DNA of 64,000 nt, taken from the NCBI RefSeq assembly GCF_000069785.1, contig NC_010530.1, positions 1,606,001-1,670,000 on the forward strand, given 5' to 3'. The DNA comes from Cupriavidus taiwanensis LMG 19424. GTDB taxonomy: Bacteria > Pseudomonadota > Gammaproteobacteria > Burkholderiales > Burkholderiaceae. This document shows, piece by piece, positions 45,855-54,859 of the stretch. The notes under the pieces were generated by a model. That model was not told the origin of the DNA and searched no databases. It worked only from the letters and a program-made list of their open reading frames with translations. Within the stretch, counting starts at the first letter, position 1. Each line of letters starts with the position of its first letter. The position numbers and the translations under genes are program-made.

Positions 45855-47036
45855 ATGACGCTCGCCCTGCCCGCCGACCTGCAGTCATCGATCCAGACCC
45901 TCGCGCCGGAATTCGTTGCGATCCGGCGCAGGATCCACGCGCATCCGGAACTGGCCTTCGAAGAACGCCAGACCAGCAACCTCGTCGCCGAGCAGCTGGC
46001 GGCATGGGGCTACACGGTGCATCGCGGCCTGGGCACCACGGGCGTGGTCGGCACGCTGCGCAAGGGCCACGGCAGCAAGGCGCTGGGCATCCGCGCCGAC
46101 ATGGACGCACTGCCGATCCAGGAACAGACCGGGCTGGACTATGCCAGCACCATCGCGGGCAAGATGCACGCGTGCGGCCATGACGGCCACACCGCGATCC
46201 TGCTCTGTGCCGCGCGCTACCTGGCCGAGTCGGGCGACTTCAACGGCACGCTGAACCTGATCTTCCAGCCGGCCGAGGAAAACGAAGGCGGCGCGCTGCG
46301 CATGCTGGAAGACGGGCTGTTCGAGCGCTTCCCGTGCGACGAGGTATACGCCCTGCACAACTCGCCGGGAATGCCGGTGGGGCAGATCGGCGTCATCGCC
46401 GGCCCCGCCATGGCCTCGTTCGACCGCGCCACGGTCACGCTGCGCGGGCGCGGTGCCCACGGCGCCATGCCGCATCACGGCATCGACGTGATGCAGGGCG
46501 CGGCCAGCATGGTGCTGGGGCTGCAATCCATCGTCAGCCGCGAGATCGATGCGCTCAAGTCGGCGGTCATCACCGTGGGCGCGCTGCAGGCCGGCAGCAC
46601 CTACAACGTGGTGCCCGACACCGCCACCATCAAGATCGGCGTGCGCACGCTGGACCCGCGCGTGCGCACACTGGTGGAAGAGCGCATCCAGGCCTTTGTC
46701 TCGGCGCAGGCGCAGAGCTTCCGCCTGCAAGCCGAGGTGGTCTACGAGCGCAAGTACCCGGTGCTGGTCAACCACGCCGCACAGACCGAATTCGCGCGCC
46801 AGGCCGCGATCCGGCTGGTGGGCGCGGACAACGTGGTGGAGCGCCCGCCGGTGATGGGCAGCGAGGACTTCGCCTACATGCTCGAGCGCCGGCCCGGCGC
46901 CTACATTCGCCTGGGCAACGGCCTGGGCGAAGACGGCGGCTGCATGGTGCACAACCCGCTGTACGACTTCAACGACAAGGCTCTGCCGGTCGGCGCCGCA
47001 TTCTGGGCGCACCTGGCGCAAAGCTATCTGGCCTGA
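45855..47036 (+). CDS. M20-family amidohydrolase (aminoacylase/hippuricase-like)
   Basis: 393 residues from ATG at 45855 (45795 is an alternative). Zinc metallopeptidase fold: IRADMDALPI, the metal-binding MHACGHDGHTA, catalytic FQPAEENEGG, and the lid domain with HHGIDVMQGAASMV. Hydrolyses N-acyl amino acids or similar amides in the cytoplasm. 23 bases upstream of a Bug-type receptor, suggesting uptake and hydrolysis of one compound class. Confidence 0.9.
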   Translation: MTLALPADLQSSIQTLAPEFVAIRRRIHAHPELAFEERQTSNLVAEQLAAWGYTVHRGLGTTGVVGTLRKGHGSKALGIRADMDALPIQEQTGLDYASTIAGKMHACGHDGHTAILLCAARYLAESGDFNGTLNLIFQPAEENEGGALRMLEDGLFERFPCDEVYALHNSPGMPVGQIGVIAGPAMASFDRATVTLRGRGAHGAMPHHGIDVMQGAASMVLGLQSIVSREIDALKSAVITVGALQAGSTYNVVPDTATIKIGVRTLDPRVRTLVEERIQAFVSAQAQSFRLQAEVVYERKYPVLVNHAAQTEFARQAAIRLVGADNVVERPPVMGSEDFAYMLERRPGAYIRLGNGLGEDGGCMVHNPLYDFNDKALPVGAAFWAHLAQSYLA

Positions 47037-47059
47037 AAGAAAACCGAGGAGACAACCCC

Positions 47060-48070
47060 ATGGCTACACTGAACCGCCGCCGTTTCTTGCAACACGCCGG
47101 CCTTGCCGCCGGCGCTTCCGTACTGTCCGGCCTGCCGGCGTTCGCGGCGGATGCCTTTCCCGCCAAGGCGCTGTCGCTGGTGGTACCTTATCCCGCCGGC
47201 GGCGCCAGCGATGCGTCGGCGCGCATCTTCGGCGAATCGATCAGCAAGAGCGTGCGCCAGCAGGTGGTGGTGGAGAACTACGGCGGCGGCACCGGCCTGA
47301 TCGGCGCCAACAAGGTGCTGGCCGCGCCAGCCGACGGCTACACCTTCTTCCATGGTTCGATCAACGAGGTCTTCCTGGCGCCGCTGCTGAATCCCGCGGC
47401 ACGCTACAAGCCGCAGGACTTCCTGCTGGCCGCGCCGATCAGCGACGCCAATATCGTGCTGATGGTGCGCAACGGCATCGCAGTGGACAGCCTGGACAAG
47501 TTCATCGAGTTCGCGCGCCAGGGCAAGGGCAAGTCGCTGACCTACGCCACCGTCGGCATCGACTCGATCTATCACCTGATGGGCGATGCGCTGGCCTCGC
47601 GCCTCGGCGTGCCGTTCCTGCACGTGCCCTACAAGGGCGGCGCCCCCGCGCTGCAGGGCCTGGCCGGCGGCGAGGTCGACTTTGCCATCCTGCCCTACCA
47701 GTCCAGCTTCGAGAGCATGCAGCAGCAAGGCCGGCTGAAGATACTGACCAGCTTCTCGCGGACCCTGCCGCCCGCGCTCAAGTCGATCCCGCTGATTTCG
47801 CAAAGCCGGCTGGTGCCGGACTTCGAATACACCATCGGCGGCGGCTATTTTGTCAGGCAGGGCACGCCGGCGGACCGCGTGGCGGTGCTGCGCAAGGCCA
47901 TCGGCGAAGCGCTGGCCAAGCCGGAAATCCGAGCCAAGCTCGAGGCGGAGGGCCGCACCGTGCTGCAACCGATCGACAGCCAGGAACAAGCGAACCGGAT
48001 GTTCGACCAGTACCTGGTGCGCGTCAACAAGCTGATCCAGGGCGTCGGCCGCAAGACCAACGCCGCCTGA
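47060..48070 (+). CDS. Bug-family (TctC) tripartite transporter solute-binding protein
   Basis: 336 residues from ATG at 47060 (GAGGAG upstream). Signal MATLNRRRFLQHAGLAAGAS is twin-arginine-like. The mature part shows the Bug pattern: LVVPYPAGGASDASARIF, VENYGGGTGLIGANKVL, ADGYTF, HVPYKGGAPALQGLAGGEVDF. Periplasmic receptor for small carboxylates; no TctA/TctB membrane genes adjoin it, as is common for the many orphan Bug proteins in this lineage. Confidence 0.9.
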   Translation: MATLNRRRFLQHAGLAAGASVLSGLPAFAADAFPAKALSLVVPYPAGGASDASARIFGESISKSVRQQVVVENYGGGTGLIGANKVLAAPADGYTFFHGSINEVFLAPLLNPAARYKPQDFLLAAPISDANIVLMVRNGIAVDSLDKFIEFARQGKGKSLTYATVGIDSIYHLMGDALASRLGVPFLHVPYKGGAPALQGLAGGEVDFAILPYQSSFESMQQQGRLKILTSFSRTLPPALKSIPLISQSRLVPDFEYTIGGGYFVRQGTPADRVAVLRKAIGEALAKPEIRAKLEAEGRTVLQPIDSQEQANRMFDQYLVRVNKLIQGVGRKTNAA

Positions 48071-48100
48071 AGCAGCAAGAAGCACGGCGGCCGCGCGGCA

Positions 48101-49609
48101 TCAAGGCGCGCCGCCCGAGGCATCGATCCGGTAGACCCGCCCGCTGTTCGCGGACGTGCCCGGATCGGCCAGCACGTACAGCGCCTGTGCGCCATCCACG
48201 CCGAACGAGAACACGCTGCCCGGGACGGTAACGTTCCAGTCGACCGGTTCGGTGGCAACGCCATCGCGATACACGAAGCTCTGCAGCCTGCCGGTGCAAA
48301 GATCGGTGTAGAAGTAGCGCCCGTGCAGCGCCGCGCTGGCGCTGCCGCGGTACACGTAGCCGCCGACGATGGCACAGCCGCCGGCCTCGTGGCCGTACTC
48401 GAACACGGGCATGGTCAGCCCGCTCTTGTCGCAGGTGGCGGCGCCCACGCAGGCGGTACCCTCGGTCAGGTTCCAGCCGTAGTTCAGGCCCGCGCTGGCC
48501 GACGGCGCGACGTCGACTTCCTCGCGCTGGTCCTGGCCGACATCGGCAATATAGAGCAACCCGGCATCGAACGAGAACCGCCACGGGTTGCGCAGCCCGA
48601 GCGCCCAGATCTCGCCGCGGCTGCCCGCCTGGCCCAGCAAGGGGTTGCCGGCCGGCACGCCGTAGCCCGACGTACCACTGACATCGATGCGCAGCATCTT
48701 GCCGAGCAGCGTCGCCGGGTTCCGGGCGTTGCCCGCCGGATCGCCGCCACCGCCGCCGTCGCCCGTGCCGATATACAGCATGCGGTCCGGGCCGAACGCG
48801 AGCTGGCCGCCGTTATGGTTGGAGAAAGTGCCGTGCGGGATCGACAGCAACACCGTGCCCGCGGTGTCGGCGAGGTCCGGGTTGGCGGCCGAGACCTGGT
48901 AGCGCGCAACGGTGATGGCACCAGCGGTGTCGGTGTAATAGACGTAGAAGCGGCCGTTGTTCGCATAGTCCGGATCGAATGCCATCGACAGCAGTCCGCG
49001 CTCGCCGTCGGTGGTGGTCAGCGCCTCGATGTTCAGAAACGGCGTGGCCAGCAGCGCGCCGTCGCGCACGATTCGGATACGGCCGGCACGCTCCACCACG
49101 AACAGGCGCGCATCGCCGGCGGGCGCGGTCAGGTAGATCGGCGCGGAATATTCGCCGGGCACCTGCGTCAACGACAACTGCATCGATTCGGGCGAACCGT
49201 AGGCCACGCTGGCGGTCGCACCCGTGCCCGCCGCCACTGCGACCACCTGCGATGCCAGTTGCGGCTTGCGCAACGCAGTGCCCGTCAGCACGCTGTCTGC
49301 GGTGACGGTATAGCTCCCGGGCGCCAGGTTGGATAGCGTGGTCGACTGCACCACGGCCTGGCGAAACTGGCCCGGCCCCGATACCGTGATGGCCGCGGGG
49401 ATCCCGGACGGCAGGCCAGAGATCGCCAGCGTGAGCGAGCCGTTCCCACTGGTGCCGCCGCTGCCGCCATTTCCACCGCCGCCACCGCCGCCACCGCCAG
49501 CGTCGCCCGCACCGCCGCTGTCGCCCCCGCCACCACCCCCACAGGCTGCAAGGCCCAGGCAGCAGGCGATGGCGAAGTGGCGAAGCGCGTTGCGTAGTGC
49601 GTCGGGCAT
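48101..49609 (-). CDS. PQQ-dependent sugar (glucose/sorbosone-type) dehydrogenase, lipoprotein
   Basis: 502 residues from ATG at 49609 (AGGAG upstream). The signal peptide ends in a lipobox (GLAACGG), so it is probably anchored to a membrane. A glycine/serine-rich low-complexity linker (about 24-56) and an Ig-like segment (SLTLAISGLPSGIPAAITVSG) precede the six-bladed propeller with RLFVVERAGRIRIV, SMAFDPDYANNGRFYVYYTD, GPDRMLYIGTGDGG and NPWRFSFD. Soluble glucose dehydrogenase/YliI superfamily; the true substrate is unknown. Confidence 0.85.
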   Translation of the reverse strand: MPDALRNALRHFAIACCLGLAACGGGGGGDSGGAGDAGGGGGGGGGNGGSGGTSGNGSLTLAISGLPSGIPAAITVSGPGQFRQAVVQSTTLSNLAPGSYTVTADSVLTGTALRKPQLASQVVAVAAGTGATASVAYGSPESMQLSLTQVPGEYSAPIYLTAPAGDARLFVVERAGRIRIVRDGALLATPFLNIEALTTTDGERGLLSMAFDPDYANNGRFYVYYTDTAGAITVARYQVSAANPDLADTAGTVLLSIPHGTFSNHNGGQLAFGPDRMLYIGTGDGGGGGDPAGNARNPATLLGKMLRIDVSGTSGYGVPAGNPLLGQAGSRGEIWALGLRNPWRFSFDAGLLYIADVGQDQREEVDVAPSASAGLNYGWNLTEGTACVGAATCDKSGLTMPVFEYGHEAGGCAIVGGYVYRGSASAALHGRYFYTDLCTGRLQSFVYRDGVATEPVDWNVTVPGSVFSFGVDGAQALYVLADPGTSANSGRVYRIDASGGAP

Positions 49610-50048
49610 GGCGGGCTCCTGTGACGGCCGCGGCACCGCCTGGCATGTAGGAGCCGCTTCGCGGCCGCGCATGACTTGCGCCGACGGATCCGGCGGCAGG
49701 GGCGCCTTGCCCTTGTAAACTATCCCATGCCCGCGGCATCGGCCAGCCACGGCAGATCGGTTCGAAAGCGCGCATTCCGGACAAGCTGAGCGATGAGGGA
49801 TGTGCGGACGCACCCTCCCGCAAGGAGTTTTCCGCACCGGCGCCGCTATCATCGGTGTGGATCTTTGCCTACAGTAAACGCGGCGGCGGTTGGCGAGTGC
49901 CGGCGGCGCCGCCTTCGCCGTGTGGTCGCGCCCCCCGGAAGACTGCCCGCCCGGGCGCCGCAGGCTTCGGTGCTGTCGCCCCCGGGCACGGGTGCGAGGG
50001 CTTCGTCGCAGACCTTCGCCGTGGGCAGCTGCTGCCGGGTGCAAGCCA
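49610..50048. other. intergenic stretch
   Basis: 439 bases between the divergent dehydrogenase and VIT-like genes. Long open frames exist but are GC artefacts without ribosome sites. Presumably promoters; nothing else evident. Confidence 0.4.
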
Positions 50049-50726
50049 GTGCTGACTACTTCCCTAGATCCTCAGGCGGCGCAGGCGCGGCCGCGACTGC
50101 TCGATACCGTCGACCGCGTATGCGAGACGTGCTTCGGCCTGTTCATGGCCCTGACCTTCGTGGGCGCCGTGTCGGCCGTCGGCGCGCCGGCGGATGCCCC
50201 GCGCACCATGTTCTTCACGGCGTTGGGCTGCAACCTGGCCTGGGGACTGGCCGACGCCGTGATGTACCTGGTGCGCACGCTGACCGAGCGCGGACGCAGG
50301 CTGTCCCTGGTCAAGGCGGTTCGCCATGCCGGCGATCCGGGCGAAGCTATCGCCCGCCTGCGCGATGCGCTTTCGCCGGCCCTGCGCACGCTGGTCGACG
50401 ATGCCGAACTGGAAGCGATGCGCGGCCGCATCGCCCGCACGGCCGACCTGCCCGCGCGTCCGGCGCTTGGCGCACAGGATCTGCTGGCAGCGGCCGGCAT
50501 CTTCCTGCTGGTGGTGCTTGCAACGTTCCCCGTGGCCCTGCCGTTTCTCTTGTTTGCGGATGTCGCCACCGCGCTGCTGGTATCGCGCGTGCTGACCATC
50601 CTGATGCTGTTCGCGGCTGGCATCGCACTTGGCCGCCATGCCGGCTTTGGCGGATGGATCGCGGGTGCGGCGATGACCGTGGTCGGGATTGCACTGACCA
50701 TGGCCATCATCGCGCTTGGAGGCTGA
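50049..50726 (+). CDS. VIT/CCC1-like membrane protein
   Basis: 225 residues from a GTG at 50049; an alternative in-frame ATG is at 50142. Helix-rich: FGLFMALTFVGAVSAVG with the first span, TALGCNLAWGLADAVMYLV, then a cytosolic loop and three C-terminal helices (LLAAAGIFLLVVLATFPVAL, VLTILMLFAAGIALG, AGAAMTVVGIALTMAI). The pattern resembles vacuolar iron transporter-like proteins, which move Fe2+ or Mn2+. Assignment is moderate. Two bases before the next gene. Confidence 0.6.
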   Translation: MLTTSLDPQAAQARPRLLDTVDRVCETCFGLFMALTFVGAVSAVGAPADAPRTMFFTALGCNLAWGLADAVMYLVRTLTERGRRLSLVKAVRHAGDPGEAIARLRDALSPALRTLVDDAELEAMRGRIARTADLPARPALGAQDLLAAAGIFLLVVLATFPVALPFLLFADVATALLVSRVLTILMLFAAGIALGRHAGFGGWIAGAAMTVVGIALTMAIIALGG

Positions 50727-50728
50727 CT

Positions 50729-51418
50729 ATGCAGGCCGGAAGCAACGCTGCGCGGCCGGCAACACCACTGCCCACGCGGGCCGCGCGACTGGCCACACAC
50801 TGTATGGTGCTGGCCGCGGCGATCGCGCCGCTGCCCTTGCACGCCGCTGAAGACAGCGGCGCTCCCGCAACCGCGGAGGCGCCGGCGTGGAGCGGCGGGA
50901 TCTCGGCTTACCTCAACCTGCCGCGCGGCAGCGAAGCCTATGTCACCGGCATCGCCATCGCCAAGCGCGGCGTCTTGCATCTGGAGGCGCGCAGCAATTA
51001 CGAAGGCATGGATGCGTACTCGTTCTTCGTCGGCTACAACCTTGGATGGGGTGATACGCTGCGGCTCGATTTCACGCCGATCCTCGGCGTGGTCACGGGC
51101 AGCACGCACAGCGTCGTGGGCGGGTTCGAGGCCACCCTGACCGGCCGCTACGCCGATGCCTATATCGAGTTCGAGTACGTGCCGGACGCCGAGCCGTCCG
51201 GGTACGCCTATGCATGGAGCGAGCTCGCCTGGCGCCCCCGGGACTGGCTGCGGCTCGGCCTGGCGGCCCAGCGCACGCGTGTGCCCGACAATGGCCGCAA
51301 TGTGCAGCGCGGCGTGTTTGCGCAATTGAAAGGCAAGCACGTCTCCGGTGCGGTCTACTGGTTCAATCCCGCCGCGCACGACCAGATCGCCGTGGTCTCG
51401 GTCGCGCTGAGCTTTTGA
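50729..51418 (+). CDS. putative outer-membrane beta-barrel protein
   Basis: 229 residues from ATG at 50729 after GGAGG. Signal peptide (LATHCMVLAAAIAPLPLHAA), then alternating strands typical of a small barrel (EAYVTGIAIAKRGVLHLEAR, SVVGGFEATLTGRYADAYIE) and a C-terminal phenylalanine (VVSVALSF). Follows the VIT-like gene by two bases. Function unknown. Confidence 0.7.
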   Translation: MQAGSNAARPATPLPTRAARLATHCMVLAAAIAPLPLHAAEDSGAPATAEAPAWSGGISAYLNLPRGSEAYVTGIAIAKRGVLHLEARSNYEGMDAYSFFVGYNLGWGDTLRLDFTPILGVVTGSTHSVVGGFEATLTGRYADAYIEFEYVPDAEPSGYAYAWSELAWRPRDWLRLGLAAQRTRVPDNGRNVQRGVFAQLKGKHVSGAVYWFNPAAHDQIAVVSVALSF

Positions 51419-51471
51419 CGCGGCCGCGGGCTGTGCGCGCGACTGATGACAGTCGGTCCGGGGGGGCGGGA

Positions 51472-52104
51472 ATGGACGTAAAGCGCAAAACCGAGCTTCG
51501 CCAACCTGCCGCGCTCGAGGCCCTGCTGGCCGAAGTCCGTGCCTGCCGCGCCTGCGCGCAGCACCTGCCGCTGGGCCCGCGTCCGGTGGTGCGCGCCGAC
51601 GCCGCCGCGCGCATCCTGATCGTCGGCCAGGCGCCGGGAACGCGCGTGCACGAGACCGGCATTCCATGGAACGACGCCAGCGGAGAGCGGCTGCGGCAGT
51701 GGCTCGGCGTCGACGACGCCACCTTCTGCGATGCCTCGCAATTCGCCATCATCCCGATGGGCTTGTGCTATCCCGGCCGCGGCAAAAGCGGCGACAACCC
51801 GCCGCGCCCCGAATGCGCGCCCCTGTGGATGGACCGCCTGCTGGCGCAATTGCCATCGATCGCGCTGACCCTGCTGGTCGGGCAGTACGCTCAGCGGCAT
51901 TTCCTCGGCGCGCGGCGCAAGCCCACGCTGACCGAAACCGTCAGGGCATGGCGGGACTATGCGCCGGCGTTTATCCCCCTGCCACACCCGTCGCCGCGCA
52001 ATCAGCCGTGGTTCAGGCAGCATCCCTGGTTCGAGGCCGAGGTGCTGCCGATGTTAAGGGAGCGGGTTGCGCGGATCCTGCCGCACGCAAACGCATCGAG
52101 CTGA
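51472..52104 (+). CDS. uracil-DNA glycosylase superfamily protein
   Basis: 210 residues from ATG at 51472. UDG fold: ILIVGQAPGTRVHETGIPWNDASGERL motif region, LCYPGRG, LLVGQYAQRHFLG, and the C-terminal LPHPSPRN loop. A CRAC pair near the N-terminus (ACRACAQ) recalls the iron-sulfur families, but the other two cysteines are not clearly placed. Probably recognises a damaged base in DNA; enzymatic activity is not established for this subgroup. Confidence 0.85.
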   Translation: MDVKRKTELRQPAALEALLAEVRACRACAQHLPLGPRPVVRADAAARILIVGQAPGTRVHETGIPWNDASGERLRQWLGVDDATFCDASQFAIIPMGLCYPGRGKSGDNPPRPECAPLWMDRLLAQLPSIALTLLVGQYAQRHFLGARRKPTLTETVRAWRDYAPAFIPLPHPSPRNQPWFRQHPWFEAEVLPMLRERVARILPHANASS

Positions 52105-52126
52105 GCGCACAGCGCCGCAGCCCGGC

Positions 52127-52951
52127 TCAGTGCGCGCACAGCACCGCCGCCATTTCCCTGGCCGCACCCTGCAGCGTCGGCACCGCCCGCAGCAACGCTT
52201 CCAGCGAGGCCCGCGCCGTCGGCGCGTGACAGGCGATCGCGGCCACCACCCGGCCGGGGCCAGTGCTATCGGGTTCGCGCACCGGCACTGCCACCGCGCA
52301 CATGCCGCGCACGAATTCCTCGTGGTCCACGCCGATGCCGCGCGCGGCCAGGCGATCGAGTTCGGCATTGAGGGCGGGCGGTTCGGACAGCGTGCGCGGC
52401 GTGTGCGCGGCGAGGTCCAGGCGCCCTAGCGTCTGCTGGCGTTCGAGCCGGTTCATCGCCGACAGGAACAGCTTGCCACTGGCGGTGCAGTGCAGCGGCA
52501 CGTGGATGCCGGGCGACAGCTGCAGGCGCAGCGGCTCGTGCGTTTCCACGCGTTCCACGTACAGCACACGGTCGCCGTCGAGCGCGGTCAGGTTGCAGGT
52601 TTCGCCCAGCCGCGCCACCAGGCGGGACAGGATGCCGCGGCATTCGCGCAGCAGCGGCGGGCTCCTGAGCGTCTGCAGCGACAACGCGGCCGCGGCCGGC
52701 CCGGGCACATAGCCGCGCTCGGCCGGCATCCGCACCACGAAGCCGCTGCGCTCCATCGCCGCCAGCAGGCGCATCAGTGTCGCCTTGGGTACATGCAGGC
52801 GCTGCGACAGCTGGGACAGCGTCTGCGGGTGCTGGGCCCGGGCCAGGGTGGAGAGCACCGCCAGCACGCGCAGGCTGCGGGCATCCTCCTCCGGCACCTC
52901 GTCCTCTGCTGCAGTGCGATTCTGAAACGGCATTGTCAGGTTCTGTTTCAC
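52127..52951 (-). CDS. IclR-family transcriptional regulator
   Basis: 274 residues from a GTG at 52951 (AGGAG upstream), or ATG at 52933. Winged HTH (TLSQLSQRLHVPKATLMRLLAAMERSGFV) and the IclR effector domain (LPLHCTASGKLFLSAM, GIGVDHEEFVRGMCAVAVPV). Divergent from the GMC oxidoreductase/MHS transporter group, which it likely controls. Confidence 0.9.
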   Translation of the reverse strand: MKQNLTMPFQNRTAAEDEVPEEDARSLRVLAVLSTLARAQHPQTLSQLSQRLHVPKATLMRLLAAMERSGFVVRMPAERGYVPGPAAAALSLQTLRSPPLLRECRGILSRLVARLGETCNLTALDGDRVLYVERVETHEPLRLQLSPGIHVPLHCTASGKLFLSAMNRLERQQTLGRLDLAAHTPRTLSEPPALNAELDRLAARGIGVDHEEFVRGMCAVAVPVREPDSTGPGRVVAAIACHAPTARASLEALLRAVPTLQGAAREMAAVLCAH

Positions 52952-52989
52952 AACCGGCGTCTCCTCGCGATTGGGCTTTCCATTCCGGC

Positions 52990-53010
52990 TTCCGAAAATA
53001 AAATCCGGAA
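52990..53010. promoter_or_regulatory. putative IclR operator
   Basis: Perfect inverted arms TTCCG / CGGAA separated by an AT-rich 11-base spacer, in the gap between the IclR and GMC genes. IclR-family sites often have this form. Confidence 0.5.
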
Positions 53011-53082
53011 CAGAACGTTTCAGATTATAAATCTAAGCCGGAGGGCAGCGCGCCCGCCGGCCAGAAACAGGAGACAGCGACG

Positions 53083-54738
53083 ATGTCGCAAACCGTTGAC
53101 TACATCGTGGTGGGCGCGGGTTCGGCCGGGTGCGTGCTGGCCAACCGCCTCAGTGAAGATGGCCGCCATTCGGTCTGCCTGCTCGAGGCGGGGCCGCCCG
53201 ACCGCTACCCGTGGATCCATATCCCGATCGGCTATGGCAAGACCATGTTCCACAAGCAGGTGAACTGGGGCTTCTATACCGATCCCGACCCCAACATGCT
53301 GAACCGCCGCATTTACTGGCCACGCGGGCGCACGCTGGGCGGCAGCAGCGCCATCAACGGCCTGATCTACGTACGCGGCCAGCGCGAGGACTATGACCAC
53401 TGGGCGGCGCTGGGCAATCCGGGCTGGGGCTGGGACGACTGCCTGCCCTACTTCCGCAAGCTCGAGCACAACGACCTCGGCGCCGGGCCGACGCGCGGCA
53501 CCGGGGGCCCGCTCAATGCCACCTCGATCGACCGGCGCCATCCGCTGGTCGATGCCTTCGTCGCCGCCGGGCAGGCGCTGGGCCTGCCGCGCCAGACCGA
53601 CTTCAACAGCGGCGACCAGGAAGGCGTGGGGTATTACCAGCTCACCACGCGCAATGGCTGGCGATGCTCCACCGCGGTGGCCTACCTGCGCCCGGCGCGC
53701 CGGCGCGCCAACCTGCGCGTCGAGACCGATGCGCACACCACCGGCATCCTTTTCGAAGGCAAGCGCGCCGTGGGCGTGCGCTACACCCAGCATGGCCAGC
53801 CCTATATCCTGCGCGCGCGGCGCGAGGTGATCCTGTGCGCCGGCGCGCTGCAGTCGCCGCAGCTGTTGCAGCTGTCCGGCATCGGCCCCGCGCCGCTGCT
53901 GCAGGAGCTGGGCGTACCCGTGGTGCATGCGCTGCCGGGCGTCGGCGAGAACCTCCAGGACCACCTGCAGATCAGGCTCATCTATGAGGTGGCCAAACCC
54001 ATCACCACCAACGACCAGCTGCGCACACTGACCGGCAAGGCGCGCATGGGCCTGGAATGGCTGCTGCTGCGCAAGGGGCCGCTGGCGATCGGTATCAACC
54101 AGGGCGCGATGTTCTGCCGCGCCTTGCCGCACGAAAGCGCCACGCCGGACACGCAGTTCCATTTCTCGACACTGTCGGCGGACATGGCCGGCGGCATGGT
54201 GCATCCGTTCTCGGGCTGCACGTATTCCGTGTGCCAGCTGCGCCCGGCGTCGCGCGGCACCGTGCACATCCGTTCGACCGACCCGTTCGAGCCGCCATCG
54301 ATGCAGCCCAACTACCTGTCGGCCGAACTGGACCGGCGCTGCACCATCGCCGCAGTGCGCTACGCGCGGCGCGTGGCGCAGACCGAACCGATGCGCGCCC
54401 TGATGCGGCGCGAGTTCCGGCCAGGCGACGACGTGCGCAGCGACGACGAGATCCTGCATTTCTGCCGCGAGTACGGCGCCACCATCTTCCATCCGTCGGG
54501 CACCGCGAAAATGGGCCCGGCCGCCGATCCGCTGGCGGTGGTCGACGCACGCCTGCGCGTGCACGGCATCGGCGGGCTGCGCGTGGTGGACTGCTCGGTG
54601 ATGCCCACGCTGGTCTCGGGTAACACCAACGTGCCGGTCGTGATGATGGCCGAGCGCGCTGCAGACCTGATCCGCGAAGACGCGCGGCGCGAGACCCACC
54701 ACGCCGACGTCGCGGCGCCGATGGCCGCCGCGGCCTGA
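53083..54738 (+). CDS. GMC-family FAD-dependent oxidoreductase (choline dehydrogenase-like)
   Basis: 551 residues. N-terminal FAD loop YIVVGAGSAGCVLANRL, GMC signatures RGRTLGGSSAINGLIYVRG and GALQSPQLLQLSGIGP, and the C-terminal active-site histidine in IFHPSGTAKMGP with the second catalytic residue in SGNTNVPV. Oxidises a primary alcohol with electrons passed to FAD. With the MHS transporter downstream, a route for uptake and oxidation of one alcohol or polyol is likely; substrate unknown. Confidence 0.92.
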   Translation: MSQTVDYIVVGAGSAGCVLANRLSEDGRHSVCLLEAGPPDRYPWIHIPIGYGKTMFHKQVNWGFYTDPDPNMLNRRIYWPRGRTLGGSSAINGLIYVRGQREDYDHWAALGNPGWGWDDCLPYFRKLEHNDLGAGPTRGTGGPLNATSIDRRHPLVDAFVAAGQALGLPRQTDFNSGDQEGVGYYQLTTRNGWRCSTAVAYLRPARRRANLRVETDAHTTGILFEGKRAVGVRYTQHGQPYILRARREVILCAGALQSPQLLQLSGIGPAPLLQELGVPVVHALPGVGENLQDHLQIRLIYEVAKPITTNDQLRTLTGKARMGLEWLLLRKGPLAIGINQGAMFCRALPHESATPDTQFHFSTLSADMAGGMVHPFSGCTYSVCQLRPASRGTVHIRSTDPFEPPSMQPNYLSAELDRRCTIAAVRYARRVAQTEPMRALMRREFRPGDDVRSDDEILHFCREYGATIFHPSGTAKMGPAADPLAVVDARLRVHGIGGLRVVDCSVMPTLVSGNTNVPVVMMAERAADLIREDARRETHHADVAAPMAAAA

Positions 54739-54859
54739 AGCGCTGACGCGGCAGACCGGCGGGGCCAGGCATCGATAACGACCAGGCCAGGCCCCGCATC
54801 GCATCGGCGTCCATAACCATCCTTCCAGAGGACGCCGCCCACCACCAGAGGAGACAAGC

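Noticed and set aside
49793-50728. N-terminal extension of the barrel protein into one 541-residue protein
   Set aside because: The upstream part overlaps the VIT-like gene in another frame, is Arg/Gly/Pro-rich, and a signal peptide begins at 50729.
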